A stretch of DNA of 64,000 nt from Acetobacter sacchari (GCF_017377715.1 NZ_JAFVMF010000005.1:62001-126000); one strand, 5' to 3'; numbered from the stretch's first letter, positions 26,949-36,725 are shown. Notes: generated by a model not told the origin, from the sequence alone. Made by a program: numbers and translations.

Positions 26949-27968
26949 TCATTCGGGGGCGGGGGCGTGCGCTTCGGTGTCGTGAAAACGAGAGAAATCC
27001 ACGGCGATGCGTCCTGTCGGATTGCTGCGGACCATGTCGACGAAACGATGATTGATGAGGATCTGATCGACTCTGTAGGCTGTGCGGGCGAAAACGGACT
27101 GGCCAGTCGCTTCGTCCGTGCCGGTTACAGTGACAATGATTTCGGCTTCGTCCTCCGCCAGCGCCGCAAGGCTGTGTCGGGTCAACGGGCTGTCGGCGTC
27201 GATCACGTGCGCGATGACGAAGGCGAAACGCAGCACGGGAACATGCGCCTGCACCAGTTGCAGGGGATGGAACTCCCGCACCAGATGCCCGTCCGCAGTT
27301 TGCCTGAGTAGCGATAGCGCGATTTCAGCGTCCACTGAGAGAATCATGCTGCGACGTTGATTGGCCACTCGGACGCAGAGCGCCGACACCTTGTTCTCAT
27401 CCGAGATAACGGCGTTCCTGCCAAACATGAGTCTTGCGCGCGGGCGCGCGAAACGGGCGAACACCAGCCCCGTCGCCAGGGCGTTCACCATCATGCCCAC
27501 CAGCACCTCTACGGAAACGATGGCGTTCGCCACAGGGCCAACCGGCGCCATGACGCCGTAGCCGACCGTGGAAAGCGTCTGCACACTGAAGAAGAACAGA
27601 TCGAGCAGACTGAGCGGGTGGGGCGACGAGATTTGAGAGACTGCGAGTTCGTAGAGCGCAGCAAAAATCAGATTGGCGGCGAGATATCCGCACAGGCTGC
27701 TGAAGAGGAACTGTGGCCAACTGGCGGTCAGCGCGTGGTGATAGACGTCCGACCAGAACGAATCCTTCAGGCCAATCCGCAGGACGTCGTCATGCCCCTT
27801 CTCCTCAAGGGCGTGCGCACGAAAGCGCCGGGCGGCTTCTTGCGACGTGATCGTGGGGCGCGGCCGCCTTTGACGGAGCTTCGCACGGTCGACCTCTGTC
27901 CCCGTATCGCTCGTCCCGCTTTTCGCGGTCACGTAGGGCCGGTTCAACCTCCGCCATAACTTCTTCAT
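26949..27968 (-). CDS. Inward rectifier potassium channel (KirBac family)
   Basis: A 339-residue channel from the ATG at 27968, with AAGG about 8 nt upstream; a longer frame to 28136 lacks support. The order is a basic cytoplasmic N-terminus, slide-helix region, TM1 (FSSLCGYLAANLIFAALYEL, about 89-108), pore helix and selectivity filter TVGYG (134-138), TM2 (AIVSVEVLVGMMVNALATGLVF) and the Ig-like cytoplasmic C-terminal domain with LMFGRNAVIS. Family knowledge: KirBac channels conduct K+ and are gated by ligands or lipids. It is divergent from guaD and has no obvious functional partner. Confidence 0.93.
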   Translation of the reverse strand: MKKLWRRLNRPYVTAKSGTSDTGTEVDRAKLRQRRPRPTITSQEAARRFRAHALEEKGHDDVLRIGLKDSFWSDVYHHALTASWPQFLFSSLCGYLAANLIFAALYELAVSQISSPHPLSLLDLFFFSVQTLSTVGYGVMAPVGPVANAIVSVEVLVGMMVNALATGLVFARFARPRARLMFGRNAVISDENKVSALCVRVANQRRSMILSVDAEIALSLLRQTADGHLVREFHPLQLVQAHVPVLRFAFVIAHVIDADSPLTRHSLAALAEDEAEIIVTVTGTDEATGQSVFARTAYRVDQILINHRFVDMVRSNPTGRIAVDFSRFHDTEAHAPAPE

Positions 27969-28241
27969 GCGTTCGCCTTCGCGTGAGCGCCGTCCTCCAG
28001 GAAAGGGCCGTGCGCAGATCGCATTAAGGCAAGGCTCCGCGCGCACGACCACGCGGCTTTCTGCATGGTTGCCCGGCGTGCACATTGCCGACATCGCAAC
28101 GAGCGGCGACACTCGCAAAGACGACATGAGCCGCACGGCGGCAGGCTGCTCCTTCTGGCAGGAGGAGCGGTCTGATGGCGAGGCGCCAAAGCGTAGCCCT
28201 GCGACGCATAACGCAATGATTGAAAGAGAGCCCTGATCGTG

Positions 28242-29573
28242 ATGTCACCCGCATCCTGCGCCGCCATACGAGGGCGCGCCATTACGTTTCGGGCCAATCC
28301 GTTCGAAGTCCCGCCGTCAGATAGTCTGCTGGTCGAAGACGACGCGTTGATCGTCATGAAGGATGGACGGATTTCGACTTTTGGCGCGTATGACGTGGTG
28401 AAGGCCGCGCTGCCTGAGGGTGTGACGCCTGTTCATTATAAGGACTGCCTTATTTCGGCGGGCTTTATCGACACCCACGTTCACTATCCTCAGTTGCCGG
28501 TCATCGCGGCGTGGGGCGAGCAGTTGCTGCAGTGGCTGGAGACTTACGTATTTCCCGCCGAGGCCGCTTTCGCTGACGAGGCGGTGGCCCGCGACACGGC
28601 GAAACACTTTCTGGCGGAACTGATGCGATGCGGCACGACGACGGCGGCCGTCTATTGCACATCCCACCCGCAGTCGGTCGAAGCGTTCTTTGCAGAAGCG
28701 GAGCAGCTCGGGGCGCGCATGATCGCTGGAAAGGTGTTGATGGATCGAAACGCGCCGGATGCGCTGCGCGACACCGTGCAGCGGGGATACGACGAATCCT
28801 CGGCGCTGATCGATCGTTGGCATGGCAATGGGCGGCAACTTTACGCCGTGACCCCGCGCTTCGCCATCACCAGCACGCCGGAGCAGCTTGAGGCGGCGGG
28901 AGATCTGCTTCGTCGCGACGCAAGCATCTTCATGCAGACCCATCTTGCGGAGAACCTGACCGAGGTGGACGCGGTCAGGCGCCTTTTTCCGGATCGGCGT
29001 TCTTATCTCGATGTTTATGATCACGCGGGGCTGGTGCGGCCGCGAAGCGTGTTCGGTCACGCCATTCATGTGGAGGAGGCCGAGTTGTGCCGCTGCCACG
29101 AAACCGGAGCGGCGCTCTCTCATTGCCCGTCGTCGAATCTCTTTCTTGGCAGCGGCGCTTTTCGTCTTTTTGATGCTCTGGATTCAAAAAGACCTGTCAG
29201 GGTCGGTCTGGGATCTGACGTAGGTGCTGGAACGTCTCTTTCCCAACTGCGAACGATGGGGGAGGCTTACAAGGTCGCGCAGATGACGGGACGGCGTCTG
29301 CACGTCGCGCAAGCGTTATGGCTGGCGACTGCCGGCGCAGCACGATCCCTCGAACTGGATGATCGTATTGGCGTCATCGCGCCGGGGATGGAGGCGGACC
29401 TGTGCGTGCTTGATCCGAACGCCACACCGTTGTTGCAATATCGCGCTTCGCGCTGCGAAAGTCTTGAAGACCTGTTGTTCGCTTTGACCATCCTCGGGGA
29501 CGACCGTTGCATTCGCGCCACATGGGTTGGAGGAGCGTGTGTGCACAATCTGGAGTGTGACGGCGGTCAGTGA
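28242..29573 (+). CDS. guaD: Guanine deaminase
   Basis: A 443-residue amidohydrolase that converts guanine to xanthine and ammonia. Zinc ligands are in FIDTHVHYPQ (metal-dependent hydrolase signature), MQTHLAEN, FGHAIHVEE and GLGSDVGAGTS; SHCPSSNLFLGSG is typical of guanine deaminases. A GTG one codon upstream (28239) could also be used. Purine catabolism fits the nearby NCS1 nucleobase permease at 31.6-33.0 kb, although a porin gene lies between. Confidence 0.92.
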   Translation: MSPASCAAIRGRAITFRANPFEVPPSDSLLVEDDALIVMKDGRISTFGAYDVVKAALPEGVTPVHYKDCLISAGFIDTHVHYPQLPVIAAWGEQLLQWLETYVFPAEAAFADEAVARDTAKHFLAELMRCGTTTAAVYCTSHPQSVEAFFAEAEQLGARMIAGKVLMDRNAPDALRDTVQRGYDESSALIDRWHGNGRQLYAVTPRFAITSTPEQLEAAGDLLRRDASIFMQTHLAENLTEVDAVRRLFPDRRSYLDVYDHAGLVRPRSVFGHAIHVEEAELCRCHETGAALSHCPSSNLFLGSGAFRLFDALDSKRPVRVGLGSDVGAGTSLSQLRTMGEAYKVAQMTGRRLHVAQALWLATAGAARSLELDDRIGVIAPGMEADLCVLDPNATPLLQYRASRCESLEDLLFALTILGDDRCIRATWVGGACVHNLECDGGQ

Positions 29574-29610
29574 TTACGATCCTTTTGAAAACAAAAGATT
29601 TTAACAAACT

Positions 29611-29639
29611 TTGTCATATAGTTGTCATATTACTGTCAT
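29611..29639 (+). promoter_or_regulatory. Triple Pho box upstream of the porin gene
   Basis: Three half-sites with a strict 11-bp period: TTGTCAT (29611-29617), TTGTCAT (29622-29628) and CTGTCAT (29633-29639), each separated by a 4-bp AT-rich spacer. This is the PhoB-binding arrangement. A -10-like TATTTA follows at 29647-29652. The start codon is 75 bp downstream. Confidence 0.88.
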
Positions 29640-29713
29640 GGAACCTTATTTAGACTTGGTCTCGCCCCGGCTCCTAAGAACCGCATCGGTCTTGCCACTA
29701 ACAGGAATCCCCG

Positions 29714-31450
29714 ATGCCGGAGCCGTTATTTTTTGCAAAACGCAAAAGCGTTTTGCTGTTGAGCAGCGCGCTCGTACTGACGCAGTTTGGTTTTGGTCGC
29801 GATGCGCATGCTCAGGCGGCGTCACAGATCGACGTCATGGAAAAGCAAATTCGTCTTCTTCAGGTACAACTGAAGGAAATGAAGGTGCAGCAGGTTCACC
29901 GTGATCACGAAGTTGCGGAGGCTCGAGAGAACGCGAAGCAGGCCCGTATGGCCGCAGAAGGCAATCCGTATGCCATGCGTCGCGCATATATCAATAGCAA
30001 TGGCGCGCCGGGTCTGGACACTCCGCCGCCCTATATGACAGCGGAAACGCCTTACAGCACAGCTTATGGCCGGGTGTCCGGCGTTCCTTCGGGCCATGGA
30101 ATTGCGAAGGCTCCCATATTCCACAAGGGCCAGTTTAATATCGGTCCCGTGACGATCACACTCGGCGGATTCCTGGAATCTGCAGGCATTTTCCGCACAA
30201 GAAACGAGACCGCGGACATCAGCTCCAATTTCGGCGCCATCCCGTGGGGCAACTCGCCCAACGCGCATATCAATGAGTATCACCAGACAGAGCGTCAGAG
30301 CCGTTTCGCGGCGCTGGTGGCGGCCAACGTTTCCAAAGACGTCCGTGTCTCGGCTTATACCGAGCTTGATTTCCAGGGGGCCGGCTCGTCCTCCAACTCG
30401 CGCCAGAGTAACAGCTACGTGCTTCGTTCACGTCTGTTCTACGGCGCAATTGAGGATACTGCTGACGATTTCTACATCAGCGGCGGCCAGATGTGGTCTC
30501 TCGCGACAATGTTCAAGCATGGTATGGGCCTACGCGACGAACAGATTCCGCTGGTCATCGACGCGCAATACGTGCCGGGCTTCACCTGGTTGCGTAATAC
30601 CGGCGTTCGAGCGGTTAAGGGTTTTGATCACGGAAAATATCATATCGGTGTAGAAATCTCGAATCCGCAAGCGGTCATTAACGCAGGCAGCGGCGGCACT
30701 TATATTCCAAAAGGTGCTTTAAGTGTCACCGACAACAACAGCGGTGGCCAAGTTTACAACTCCGACACCACCTATTCGACGGACGTCGCGCCCGACTTTG
30801 TCATCAAGGGAACCGCGGATCCAAAATTCGGCCATTTCGAAGCGTTCGGTCTTGGCCGCTTCCTGCATGATCGCGTGAGCTATCTAGGCAGAGGCGATAG
30901 CCACACGAAATTTGCTGGCGGCGGCGGCGGCGGAATGGTCATTCCGATCATCAAGAACAAGTTCGACTTCCAGGCGTCCGGTCTTGCCGGGGTTGGGATT
31001 GGTCGTTACGGAACTTCGAATCTGCCCGATTATACTCTGAACTCCAGGGGGGCACCTGCTCCGCTTCCGGAAGCGCAGGTTCTGGTCGGACTGATCGGCC
31101 ATCCGACGAAGTCGATCGATCTGTATGCCTATGGCGGCATGGAGCAGATCCTGAACCGCAGCTCGTTCAATGCAGGCGGCAAATCCTATGGCTACGGAAA
31201 TCCGAACTACAACGTAACCGGTTGCGATACCGAAGGCGCAGCTTCGGGCCTCTGTCAGGCGAGCATCAAGCGTGTTGCGCAGGGTACGGTCGGGTTCTGG
31301 TGGCGTTACCTGAAGGGTGATTATGGCACGGTGCAGCTTGGCGCCCAGTACTCCTACACGAACGTCGCGGCCTTCCGTGGTGTGGGTGGCACGCCGCACA
31401 CCGACGACAACATGATCTTCTTCTCGATGCGTTACCTGCCCTTCCAATAA
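29714..31450 (+). CDS. Outer membrane porin with N-terminal coiled coil, probably phosphate-starvation induced
   Basis: A 578-residue protein. The signal peptide (SVLLLSSALVLTQFGFGRDAHAQA) is followed by a short coiled coil (DVMEKQIRLLQVQLKEMKVQ), as in trimeric DcaP-like porins, then a beta-barrel with alternating aromatic segments and a terminal strand MIFFSMRYLPFQ. A Gly-rich loop (six consecutive Gly) lies near residue 400. Substrate cannot be read directly, but the triple Pho box upstream suggests uptake of phosphate, polyphosphate or phosphorylated compounds. It is monocistronic, closed by a strong terminator. Confidence 0.82.
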   Translation: MPEPLFFAKRKSVLLLSSALVLTQFGFGRDAHAQAASQIDVMEKQIRLLQVQLKEMKVQQVHRDHEVAEARENAKQARMAAEGNPYAMRRAYINSNGAPGLDTPPPYMTAETPYSTAYGRVSGVPSGHGIAKAPIFHKGQFNIGPVTITLGGFLESAGIFRTRNETADISSNFGAIPWGNSPNAHINEYHQTERQSRFAALVAANVSKDVRVSAYTELDFQGAGSSSNSRQSNSYVLRSRLFYGAIEDTADDFYISGGQMWSLATMFKHGMGLRDEQIPLVIDAQYVPGFTWLRNTGVRAVKGFDHGKYHIGVEISNPQAVINAGSGGTYIPKGALSVTDNNSGGQVYNSDTTYSTDVAPDFVIKGTADPKFGHFEAFGLGRFLHDRVSYLGRGDSHTKFAGGGGGGMVIPIIKNKFDFQASGLAGVGIGRYGTSNLPDYTLNSRGAPAPLPEAQVLVGLIGHPTKSIDLYAYGGMEQILNRSSFNAGGKSYGYGNPNYNVTGCDTEGAASGLCQASIKRVAQGTVGFWWRYLKGDYGTVQLGAQYSYTNVAAFRGVGGTPHTDDNMIFFSMRYLPFQ

Positions 31451-31528
31451 GAAACGCACGGGCGGTCGAACTGCGATCCACATAGGGCGTCGCAGCTCAA
31501 CCGGATCAGGCTTTGAAAATTGCTTCGT

Positions 31529-31571
31529 AAGAAGGGCGCATGATTTCGCGATCATGCGTCCTTCTTTTATT
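31529..31571 (+). terminator. Strong terminator after the porin gene, probably bidirectional
   Basis: A 16-bp stem with one G-T pair (31529-31544 with 31551-31566) and loop TTCGCG is followed by TTTTATTC. It lies between convergent porin and permease genes and has an A-run on the 5' side, so it can also terminate the permease. Confidence 0.88.
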
Positions 31572-31615
31572 CGCGGGGGACTCTAGATTTTGTGACTTCC
31601 GCAGTGCGGCTGAGG

Positions 31616-33013
31616 TCACACGTTGCGGCGCGTGCGCCGGGCGCCGCCGAGCGTCGATAGAACCCAGTAAATGGCGCCCGGAACGACGATTCCCGCGATC
31701 CAGGATATGTCGACGCCGCCAAGCGACCGAGCGGCGGCGCCGGTGTAAAGCGCGTTCGAGACAAAAGGTATTTGCGCAAATATTCCAAGACCGTAGCAAA
31801 CGACTGCGGGACCGTTCACCAGCCCATATATGCCGCCATCCTCCTTGAAAAGAGACGGAATGTCGTAGTCGCCGTGGCGGACGAGATAATAGTCGACCAG
31901 ATTTATGGCGGTCCACGGGGAAAGAACGGCCAGAAGAAGTTCTATAAAATCATTGATGATATCGAGAATGTCACCGCGGAGCGAGATCGTCGTCGCGACT
32001 GATGCGGCAAGCAGAATGGCTGAGCATACGGCCCGGCTGCGGTGGGTCGGGCGCCAATTCGGCCGAAATGTGTGCACGAACGTCATCATCGACAAGGCTG
32101 CGCAGTAAATCTGCATTGTACAACATATAAGTGTTGAGATAACGATGACGATCAGCAACGCAAGTGATACGGCGGATGATATGCCGTTCAACTCGGCGTA
32201 GAAGGACGCGGACGCTGCGGTGCTCCCGATATAGGCGCCAATCAGCGTTGGTGCCGCAGTTCCCAGAGTGCTGCCGGTCAGGCACGACCAGAATGCAGTT
32301 CTTTCGCCAGTATGGGCGGGTAAGTAGCGAGAGTAATCTGACACGTAGGGTGCGTAGGCGATCTGCCACAGCACGCCGATCGAAAGGGCTGCGACGAAAT
32401 CGCGAAGCGTAGGTATGGCGAAAAGCGGCTCAACCGGCGTGGCATGCAGCCCAAAGGCGTAATACGCGGCAAGCAAAATGAAGCTGGTCGCCGCTACATA
32501 GGTGTATCCGATGGTGAAACGCTCGATCAGCCCATGTCCTACGGCACAGAGAATGAAGATTATTAACGCCGAGAGGATGACGGGCCACTGCTGGTCTGAC
32601 AGGCCCAAAGCCAGATTGGTCTGGTCTCGGCCGATCGCCAGTATGGTCGCGGTGAAGCCGACATACATGAGAATAACCACAGCAACGATCAGCAATGCGC
32701 CCCACGCGCCGAACTGACCGCGAGTCTGTTGCATCTGCGGAACCCCGAGATGAGGCCCCTGAGCCGCGTGCAGAGCCATGAACACGCCGCCGACGCCATT
32801 GCCCGCCAGAATTGCGACAGCCGCCCAAAGAAGGGAGAGATGCAGAACCTTGCAGTAGATCATGCCTGTCATGATCGCGAGGATGTTCTGGTTGGCGCCG
32901 ACCCACATCAGGCACAGGCTGCGTGCGTCGCCATGCCGTTTGTCCGCAGGCACGGGAAATATCGTTTCTGATTCGATGAACGTCGTTGTCGCTTCCTGTG
33001 AGGTTGTGCTCAT
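31616..33013 (-). CDS. NCS1-family nucleobase permease (cytosine/purine type)
   Basis: A 465-residue membrane transporter with about 12 hydrophobic segments. The N-terminal region (LCLMWVGANQNILAIMTGMI) and the segment WQIAYAPYVSDYSRYLP are typical of cytosine/purine permeases, as are SPWTAINLVDYYLVRHGDYD and the helix-8 region. Substrates in the family include cytosine, purines, allantoin and thiamine-like compounds; the nearby guanine deaminase makes a purine substrate attractive, but that is inference. It is transcribed convergently with the porin. Confidence 0.88.
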   Translation of the reverse strand: MSTTSQEATTTFIESETIFPVPADKRHGDARSLCLMWVGANQNILAIMTGMIYCKVLHLSLLWAAVAILAGNGVGGVFMALHAAQGPHLGVPQMQQTRGQFGAWGALLIVAVVILMYVGFTATILAIGRDQTNLALGLSDQQWPVILSALIIFILCAVGHGLIERFTIGYTYVAATSFILLAAYYAFGLHATPVEPLFAIPTLRDFVAALSIGVLWQIAYAPYVSDYSRYLPAHTGERTAFWSCLTGSTLGTAAPTLIGAYIGSTAASASFYAELNGISSAVSLALLIVIVISTLICCTMQIYCAALSMMTFVHTFRPNWRPTHRSRAVCSAILLAASVATTISLRGDILDIINDFIELLLAVLSPWTAINLVDYYLVRHGDYDIPSLFKEDGGIYGLVNGPAVVCYGLGIFAQIPFVSNALYTGAAARSLGGVDISWIAGIVVPGAIYWVLSTLGGARRTRRNV

Positions 33014-33553
33014 CGGCGAAAGGCCTCGCTTTTTGAAGCGTTAGCTGGATGGGACGGCGTCTTTGGCGCTGTGAGAATATTCAGCGTCGTCCTCGGGTGG
33101 GTCGAAGGGGCGCGAGTATATGTTGGCTTGTTGCCGGGCGTCGTTGGGGGCGGTCGATGGACGCCTGGAGCGGTCCATGCGAGCGATGAGGATCCAGACT
33201 CATTGATGGATTTTGGCTGCGACAGGCGATATGTGACGGCGTAATTCGGCATGTTGTATAGACTTCCCGATGCAACCACTGAGCCGCGAGAAAGACACGT
33301 GGCGGATGCTATCGGAAGGCTGACATTTTCGTAACGGTCACGCAAGATTCTGCTGCCGACACAAGCGTCCGTCATCGCCAATATCGGTAAGATCGCGGCG
33401 CACGTTCGGGTGGTGTGGTCTATACAAGATCGCGCCAGCGTCTGATGGGACCCAGGCGCTCTTCAACCCGAACTATATCTGGCGGGCTGGTCTTTAGCCC
33501 TGCAGCGCGGCCAGTCTGACCGCTCTATAGAGCTTGCGTTAGTCAGAGGCGCG
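33014..33553. other. 540-bp region without a recognisable gene
   Basis: A 123-codon minus-strand frame covers part of it, but its Thr/Pro/Ser-rich product has no family features and it overlaps the permease start. No RNA gene is recognised. The permease promoter should lie in the left part. Confidence 0.45.
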
Positions 33554-34261
33554 TTAGTTGTAGCTACGGAGCAACCCAACAAGACGTCCCTGAATGCGTA
33601 GGCGCTCGGCGGGGACGATCCGCGTCTCGTAGGCAGGATTCGCTGCTTCCAGCGCGATTGCGGCGCCGCGTTTGCGCAAGCGCTTCAACGTCACTTCGGC
33701 CTCATCGATCAAAGCGACGACGATCTGCCCGGTCTCGGCCGTGTCCGCTTTTCGGATGATCACGGTGTCTCCGTCGAGAATCCCGGCTTCGATCATCGAA
33801 TCGCCTGCTACTTCGAGCGCGTAATGCTCTCCCTGACCCAGCAGAGCGAGCGGTACGGCGACGTGTGTTCCATTGTCGCGCAGGGCTTCGATGGGCAAAC
33901 CTGCCGCAATCCGACCATAGAGCGGCAGATTGAGCGATCCGGCTTCGTCCGCTGTCCGCACGCCTGCAAGACGGTGGGAAAAATCACCTTTGATAACGTT
34001 GAGAGCCTGCGGAGAAGGGGCGGCTCCAAGCTGCTCGGATTCGCCTCCTGCGGGCAGACGAAGGATTTCCAGCGCGCGGGCGCGGTTGTGCCGACGCTGC
34101 AAAAACCCGCGCTCTTCCAACGCGGAGATCAGACGGTGCACGCCAGACTTGGATTTGAGGCCGAGCGCCTCTTTCATCTCGTCAAAAGACGGCGAGAAAC
34201 CCGTCTGCTTGAGGTGCGAATCGATGAAGAGCAGCAATTCGTGCTGCTTACGGGTCAACAT
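33554..34261 (-). CDS. lexA: LexA repressor
   Basis: A 235-residue SOS repressor-protease, normal length for Alphaproteobacteria. The ATG at 34261 has AGGAGA upstream. The N-terminal winged helix ([17 protein letters not shown], then [23 protein letters not shown]) is followed by the peptidase domain with cleavage bond Ala120-Gly121 ([10 protein letters not shown]), nucleophile Ser155 ([10 protein letters not shown]) and general-base Lys in VTLKRL. RecA-stimulated self-cleavage derepresses SOS genes. An SOS box lies upstream. moeA is directly upstream on the same strand, a conserved alphaproteobacterial order. Confidence 0.97.
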   Translation of the reverse strand: MLTRKQHELLLFIDSHLKQTGFSPSFDEMKEALGLKSKSGVHRLISALEERGFLQRRHNRARALEILRLPAGGESEQLGAAPSPQALNVIKGDFSHRLAGVRTADEAGSLNLPLYGRIAAGLPIEALRDNGTHVAVPLALLGQGEHYALEVAGDSMIEAGILDGDTVIIRKADTAETGQIVVALIDEAEVTLKRLRKRGAAIALEAANPAYETRIVPAERLRIQGRLVGLLRSYN

Positions 34262-34307
34262 CAACTCATCTCCTCTCGCGGAATATGTTCGCGAATGTCC
34301 AGTCTTT

Positions 34308-34322
34308 GTTCTACATAAGTTC
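34308..34322. promoter_or_regulatory. SOS box (LexA operator) of lexA
   Basis: GTTC-TACATAA-GTTC: the direct repeat GTTC-N7-GTTC that LexA binds in Alphaproteobacteria, centred about 54 bp upstream of the lexA start codon and consistent with autoregulation. Confidence 0.88.
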
Positions 34323-34361
34323 CTGTTTCCGGTCAATAACCTGACGTCACATCACGCAGGA

Positions 34362-35567
34362 TCAGTCCGGCATTCTTCCAAACCGGATGATGTCGCAGGC
34401 TTCGCCCCGGTTTGCGGCAGGGGCGTGAACGGGGCGCAGCACAAGAGCGTCGCACGCCGCCAGAGGCGCAAGCATCCCCGAATCCTGTTTAGCAAACGGC
34501 GTAGCCCACAAAACACCCTCTTCATCGCGCGAGAGTGTGGCGCGGAGATGGTCGAAACGGCCGTCGTTGGCGTTGAGATCGATCGCAAGCCGCGCTTTCT
34601 CTCGCGGTTCTTCGATCACGCTCTGACCCGACATGGAACGCAAGGCGGGCAGGGCGAACACGACGCTGCAAACAAAAGCCGCAACGGGATTGCCCGGGAG
34701 GCCGATGACAGGCGTCCCGCGCAGGCGCCCGAACATCAGCGGTTTGCCGGGGCGCATGGCGATTTTCCAGAAATCGACATCCAGGCCTGATTGCCCCAGC
34801 GCATCCTTCACCAGATCATAGGCGCCGACGCTGGCGCCGCCTACGGTCAGGATGAGATCATGACACTCCAGTCCTTGAGTCGCGCGTCGGATGTCCTCGA
34901 CGGTGTCCCGAGCGGGCGGAATCATGACTGGCTCGGCGCCCGCTTCCCGCAACAGGGCCGCGAGCATCGGCGCCACCGAACCGATGATGCCGCCCGGTGG
35001 CACGGCTTCCCCCGGCAGCGCAATTTCATCGCCGGTGCTGACGATGGCCACGCGAGGCCTGCGCCGGACGGTCACCCACGGCACGTTGGCCGCCGCCGCC
35101 ACACCGACATCTCGTGCCGTCATCCTGCGTCCAGCAGGAACCACGACCTGTCCTTCGGCGAAATCCTGTCCTTCCGGTCTTATGAAAGCGCCGGAGCAGG
35201 GCTCCGCATTGACCGTTATGGAGTTCTCCTTCCGGGACACGTTCTCCTGTATCAGCACCGCGTCTGCGCCGGAGGGGATCACGCTGCCGGTGAACAGGCG
35301 AACGCATTCGCCCGGACCGACCTGCCTGGACGTCGGGTGCCCGGCAGGCGCCTCGGCGACAATTCGAAGAACGGCGCCGACCCGGGCGTCGGCGGCCCTA
35401 ACGGCGTAACCATCCATCGCGGAAACGTCGGCGGGCGGATTCGACATACGTCCGATCACGGGCGTCGCCGTGACTCGGCCAGCAGCGTCAGCTATTGAAA
35501 CGGTCTCGAGACCGAGCAAAGGAAGGGATGACAGGACGCGCGCACGCGCTTCTGAGAGCTCGATCAT
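34362..35567 (-). CDS. moeA: Molybdopterin molybdenumtransferase MoeA
   Basis: A 401-residue enzyme that inserts molybdate into adenylated molybdopterin to complete molybdenum cofactor. Domain signatures in order: PADVSAMDGYAVRAAD near 45, RPEGQDFAEG, the MoCF-binding domain (VAIVSTGDEIALPGE, LTVGGASVGAYDLVKDAL), then KIAMRPGKPLMFGRL and VIGLPGNPVAAFVC. The C-terminal domain IV is present. It lies upstream of lexA with the SOS box in the 100-bp gap. Confidence 0.95.
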   Translation of the reverse strand: MIELSEARARVLSSLPLLGLETVSIADAAGRVTATPVIGRMSNPPADVSAMDGYAVRAADARVGAVLRIVAEAPAGHPTSRQVGPGECVRLFTGSVIPSGADAVLIQENVSRKENSITVNAEPCSGAFIRPEGQDFAEGQVVVPAGRRMTARDVGVAAAANVPWVTVRRRPRVAIVSTGDEIALPGEAVPPGGIIGSVAPMLAALLREAGAEPVMIPPARDTVEDIRRATQGLECHDLILTVGGASVGAYDLVKDALGQSGLDVDFWKIAMRPGKPLMFGRLRGTPVIGLPGNPVAAFVCSVVFALPALRSMSGQSVIEEPREKARLAIDLNANDGRFDHLRATLSRDEEGVLWATPFAKQDSGMLAPLAACDALVLRPVHAPAANRGEACDIIRFGRMPD

Positions 35568-35731
35568 GACGTTTGCGGCCTTTTTTCACGTTCCAAAGGG
35601 GCGCAGGACGCATAGAAAGCTTGACCTTCTGGCCCCAGATGAGCAATTTGCGCCGACTTTGAACCACAGCCGCGATCAGGGGTGCAAATCCAGACCTGCG
35701 GCGAACACTCGACCCCCTGAGGATTAGACCC

Positions 35732-35899
35732 ATGGCGAAGACCAACGTTATTCAGATCCGGCTCGTCTCCACGGCCGACACCGGGTATTTCTATGTGACC
35801 CGCAAGAACGCGCGCGCGCAGACGGGCAAGCTCGAACTGAAGAAGTATGACCCCGTTGCGCGCAAGCACGTTGTGTTTCGCGAAGCGAAGATCAAATAA
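35732..35899 (+). CDS. rpmG: 50S ribosomal protein L33
   Basis: A 55-residue basic protein starting [20 protein letters not shown] and containing [20 protein letters not shown] and [11 protein letters not shown], the standard L33 sequence. It is the cysteine-free form, lacking the CxxC zinc pairs of some L33 paralogues. It is divergent from moeA and closed by a strong terminator. Confidence 0.97.
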   Translation: MAKTNVIQIRLVSTADTGYFYVTRKNARAQTGKLELKKYDPVARKHVVFREAKIK

Positions 35900-35921
35900 G
35901 GCTGGTTTTACCACCTTTCGG

Positions 35922-35956
35922 AAGCCGTCTCTCCCTTGGAGAGGCGGCTTTTTTTA
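35922..35956 (+). terminator. Rho-independent terminator after rpmG
   Basis: A 12- to 13-bp stem (35922-35934 with 35938-35950, one G-T pair) with a 3-nt loop is followed by seven T residues. Confidence 0.93.
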
Positions 35957-36395
35957 TGCCGTCATTTTTTTCTATCGTTCCTCGGCGGGCGCGATCCGCG
36001 CGCAGAAGAATCGTCCCTGAGCACGCGTTCGATTGCGGTAAAGCGGATAAGGGAACGAAGGCCCCCGTTTGTGCGTGCGGAGGAAGTGGCCGACCCGTCT
36101 GAGGCGGATTGGTCTGTATCTGGCGCCTGAACCCGGCGCGACGCTGCTGCGTTCCCGGGCGCGTGGTTTTGGGGAACGGGGGCCTGTCTGTCTTTCGCGA
36201 TACGGCCCGGTAACTGGCCGTTGGCGGAGCGGGCGTCGGTTAGAGGGTGCGACCAAGATCGAACGTCGGCGATCGAACGCCCGGGATCTGGACCCAGCGG
36301 TCAAGCGTCGAGATCAAGCGCGCCCTGAATCGAACGCCAGCAATGGCAATCAAGGAATAAGCGGCAGAGGATCGAGAACCAGCGATCGAAATAGC
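35957..36395. other. Region between rpmG terminator and ftsB-like gene, no firm gene
   Basis: Several short frames exist but none can be supported. The motif GATCGAACG occurs at 36257-36265 and again at 36271-36279, and a close variant at about 36329. A plus-strand stretch near 36100-36180 reads as plausible protein (RRIGLYLAPEPGATLL) but leads nowhere, so it may be a relic or chance. Confidence 0.4.
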
Positions 36396-36725
36396 TTAGA
36401 ACAACTGGTCATGCCGATCGTAAGGAACGACGATGTCGTTGGGATGCGCCAGATTGAGCATGGCGCGCGAACGCTCGTCCAGCGTGTCGGCGTTCAGGGC
36501 GCCTTCGCTCAAACCTGCAACGCGTCGCCGCCATGCGGCCTGCTCCTGCGTGGCGTCTTTCTGGGACTGTCTGGCGTCATCCAGCAGGCGCAGCTGGTCA
36601 TGATAGGAGTGAAGGCCATGAGCGCCCTGCGTCGCCTGCCAGCCGAAATAACCGGCGAGCGCTAGGAACAGGGCAGGGGGCACGACTGCATTCAGCGTGC
36701 GTCTGATAAACCTGCCAGCCTGCAT
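36396..36725 (-). CDS. FtsB/DivIC-like septum formation initiator
   Basis: A 109-residue single-pass membrane protein. The ATG at 36725 has an AGGAAG-type site upstream. A short basic N-terminus, one membrane helix (VVPPALFLALAGYFGWQATQG) and then a coiled-coil-like region (LRLLDDARQSQKDATQEQAAWRRRVAGL) give the FtsB layout; the tail with LDERSRAMLNLAHPNDIVVPY is typical of the alphaproteobacterial family. FtsB forms a complex with FtsL and FtsQ at the division site. Placement just downstream of eno on the same strand is the conserved order. Confidence 0.87.
   Translation of the reverse strand: MQAGRFIRRTLNAVVPPALFLALAGYFGWQATQGAHGLHSYHDQLRLLDDARQSQKDATQEQAAWRRRVAGLSEGALNADTLDERSRAMLNLAHPNDIVVPYDRHDQLF

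Noticed and set aside
29582..29601. AT-rich hairpin (CTTTTG/CAAAAG) after guaD as a terminator
   Set aside because: The 6-bp stem has only two G-C pairs and the T-run is weak, too little to call.
33010..33381. A 123-codon minus-strand frame before the NCS1 permease
   Set aside because: It overlaps the permease start, has low-complexity Thr/Pro/Ser composition and no recognisable motif.
35936..36395. Short plus-strand frames after rpmG as a gene
   Set aside because: They begin inside the terminator or lack a start and any family match; one protein-like stretch near 36100-36180 has no continuation.
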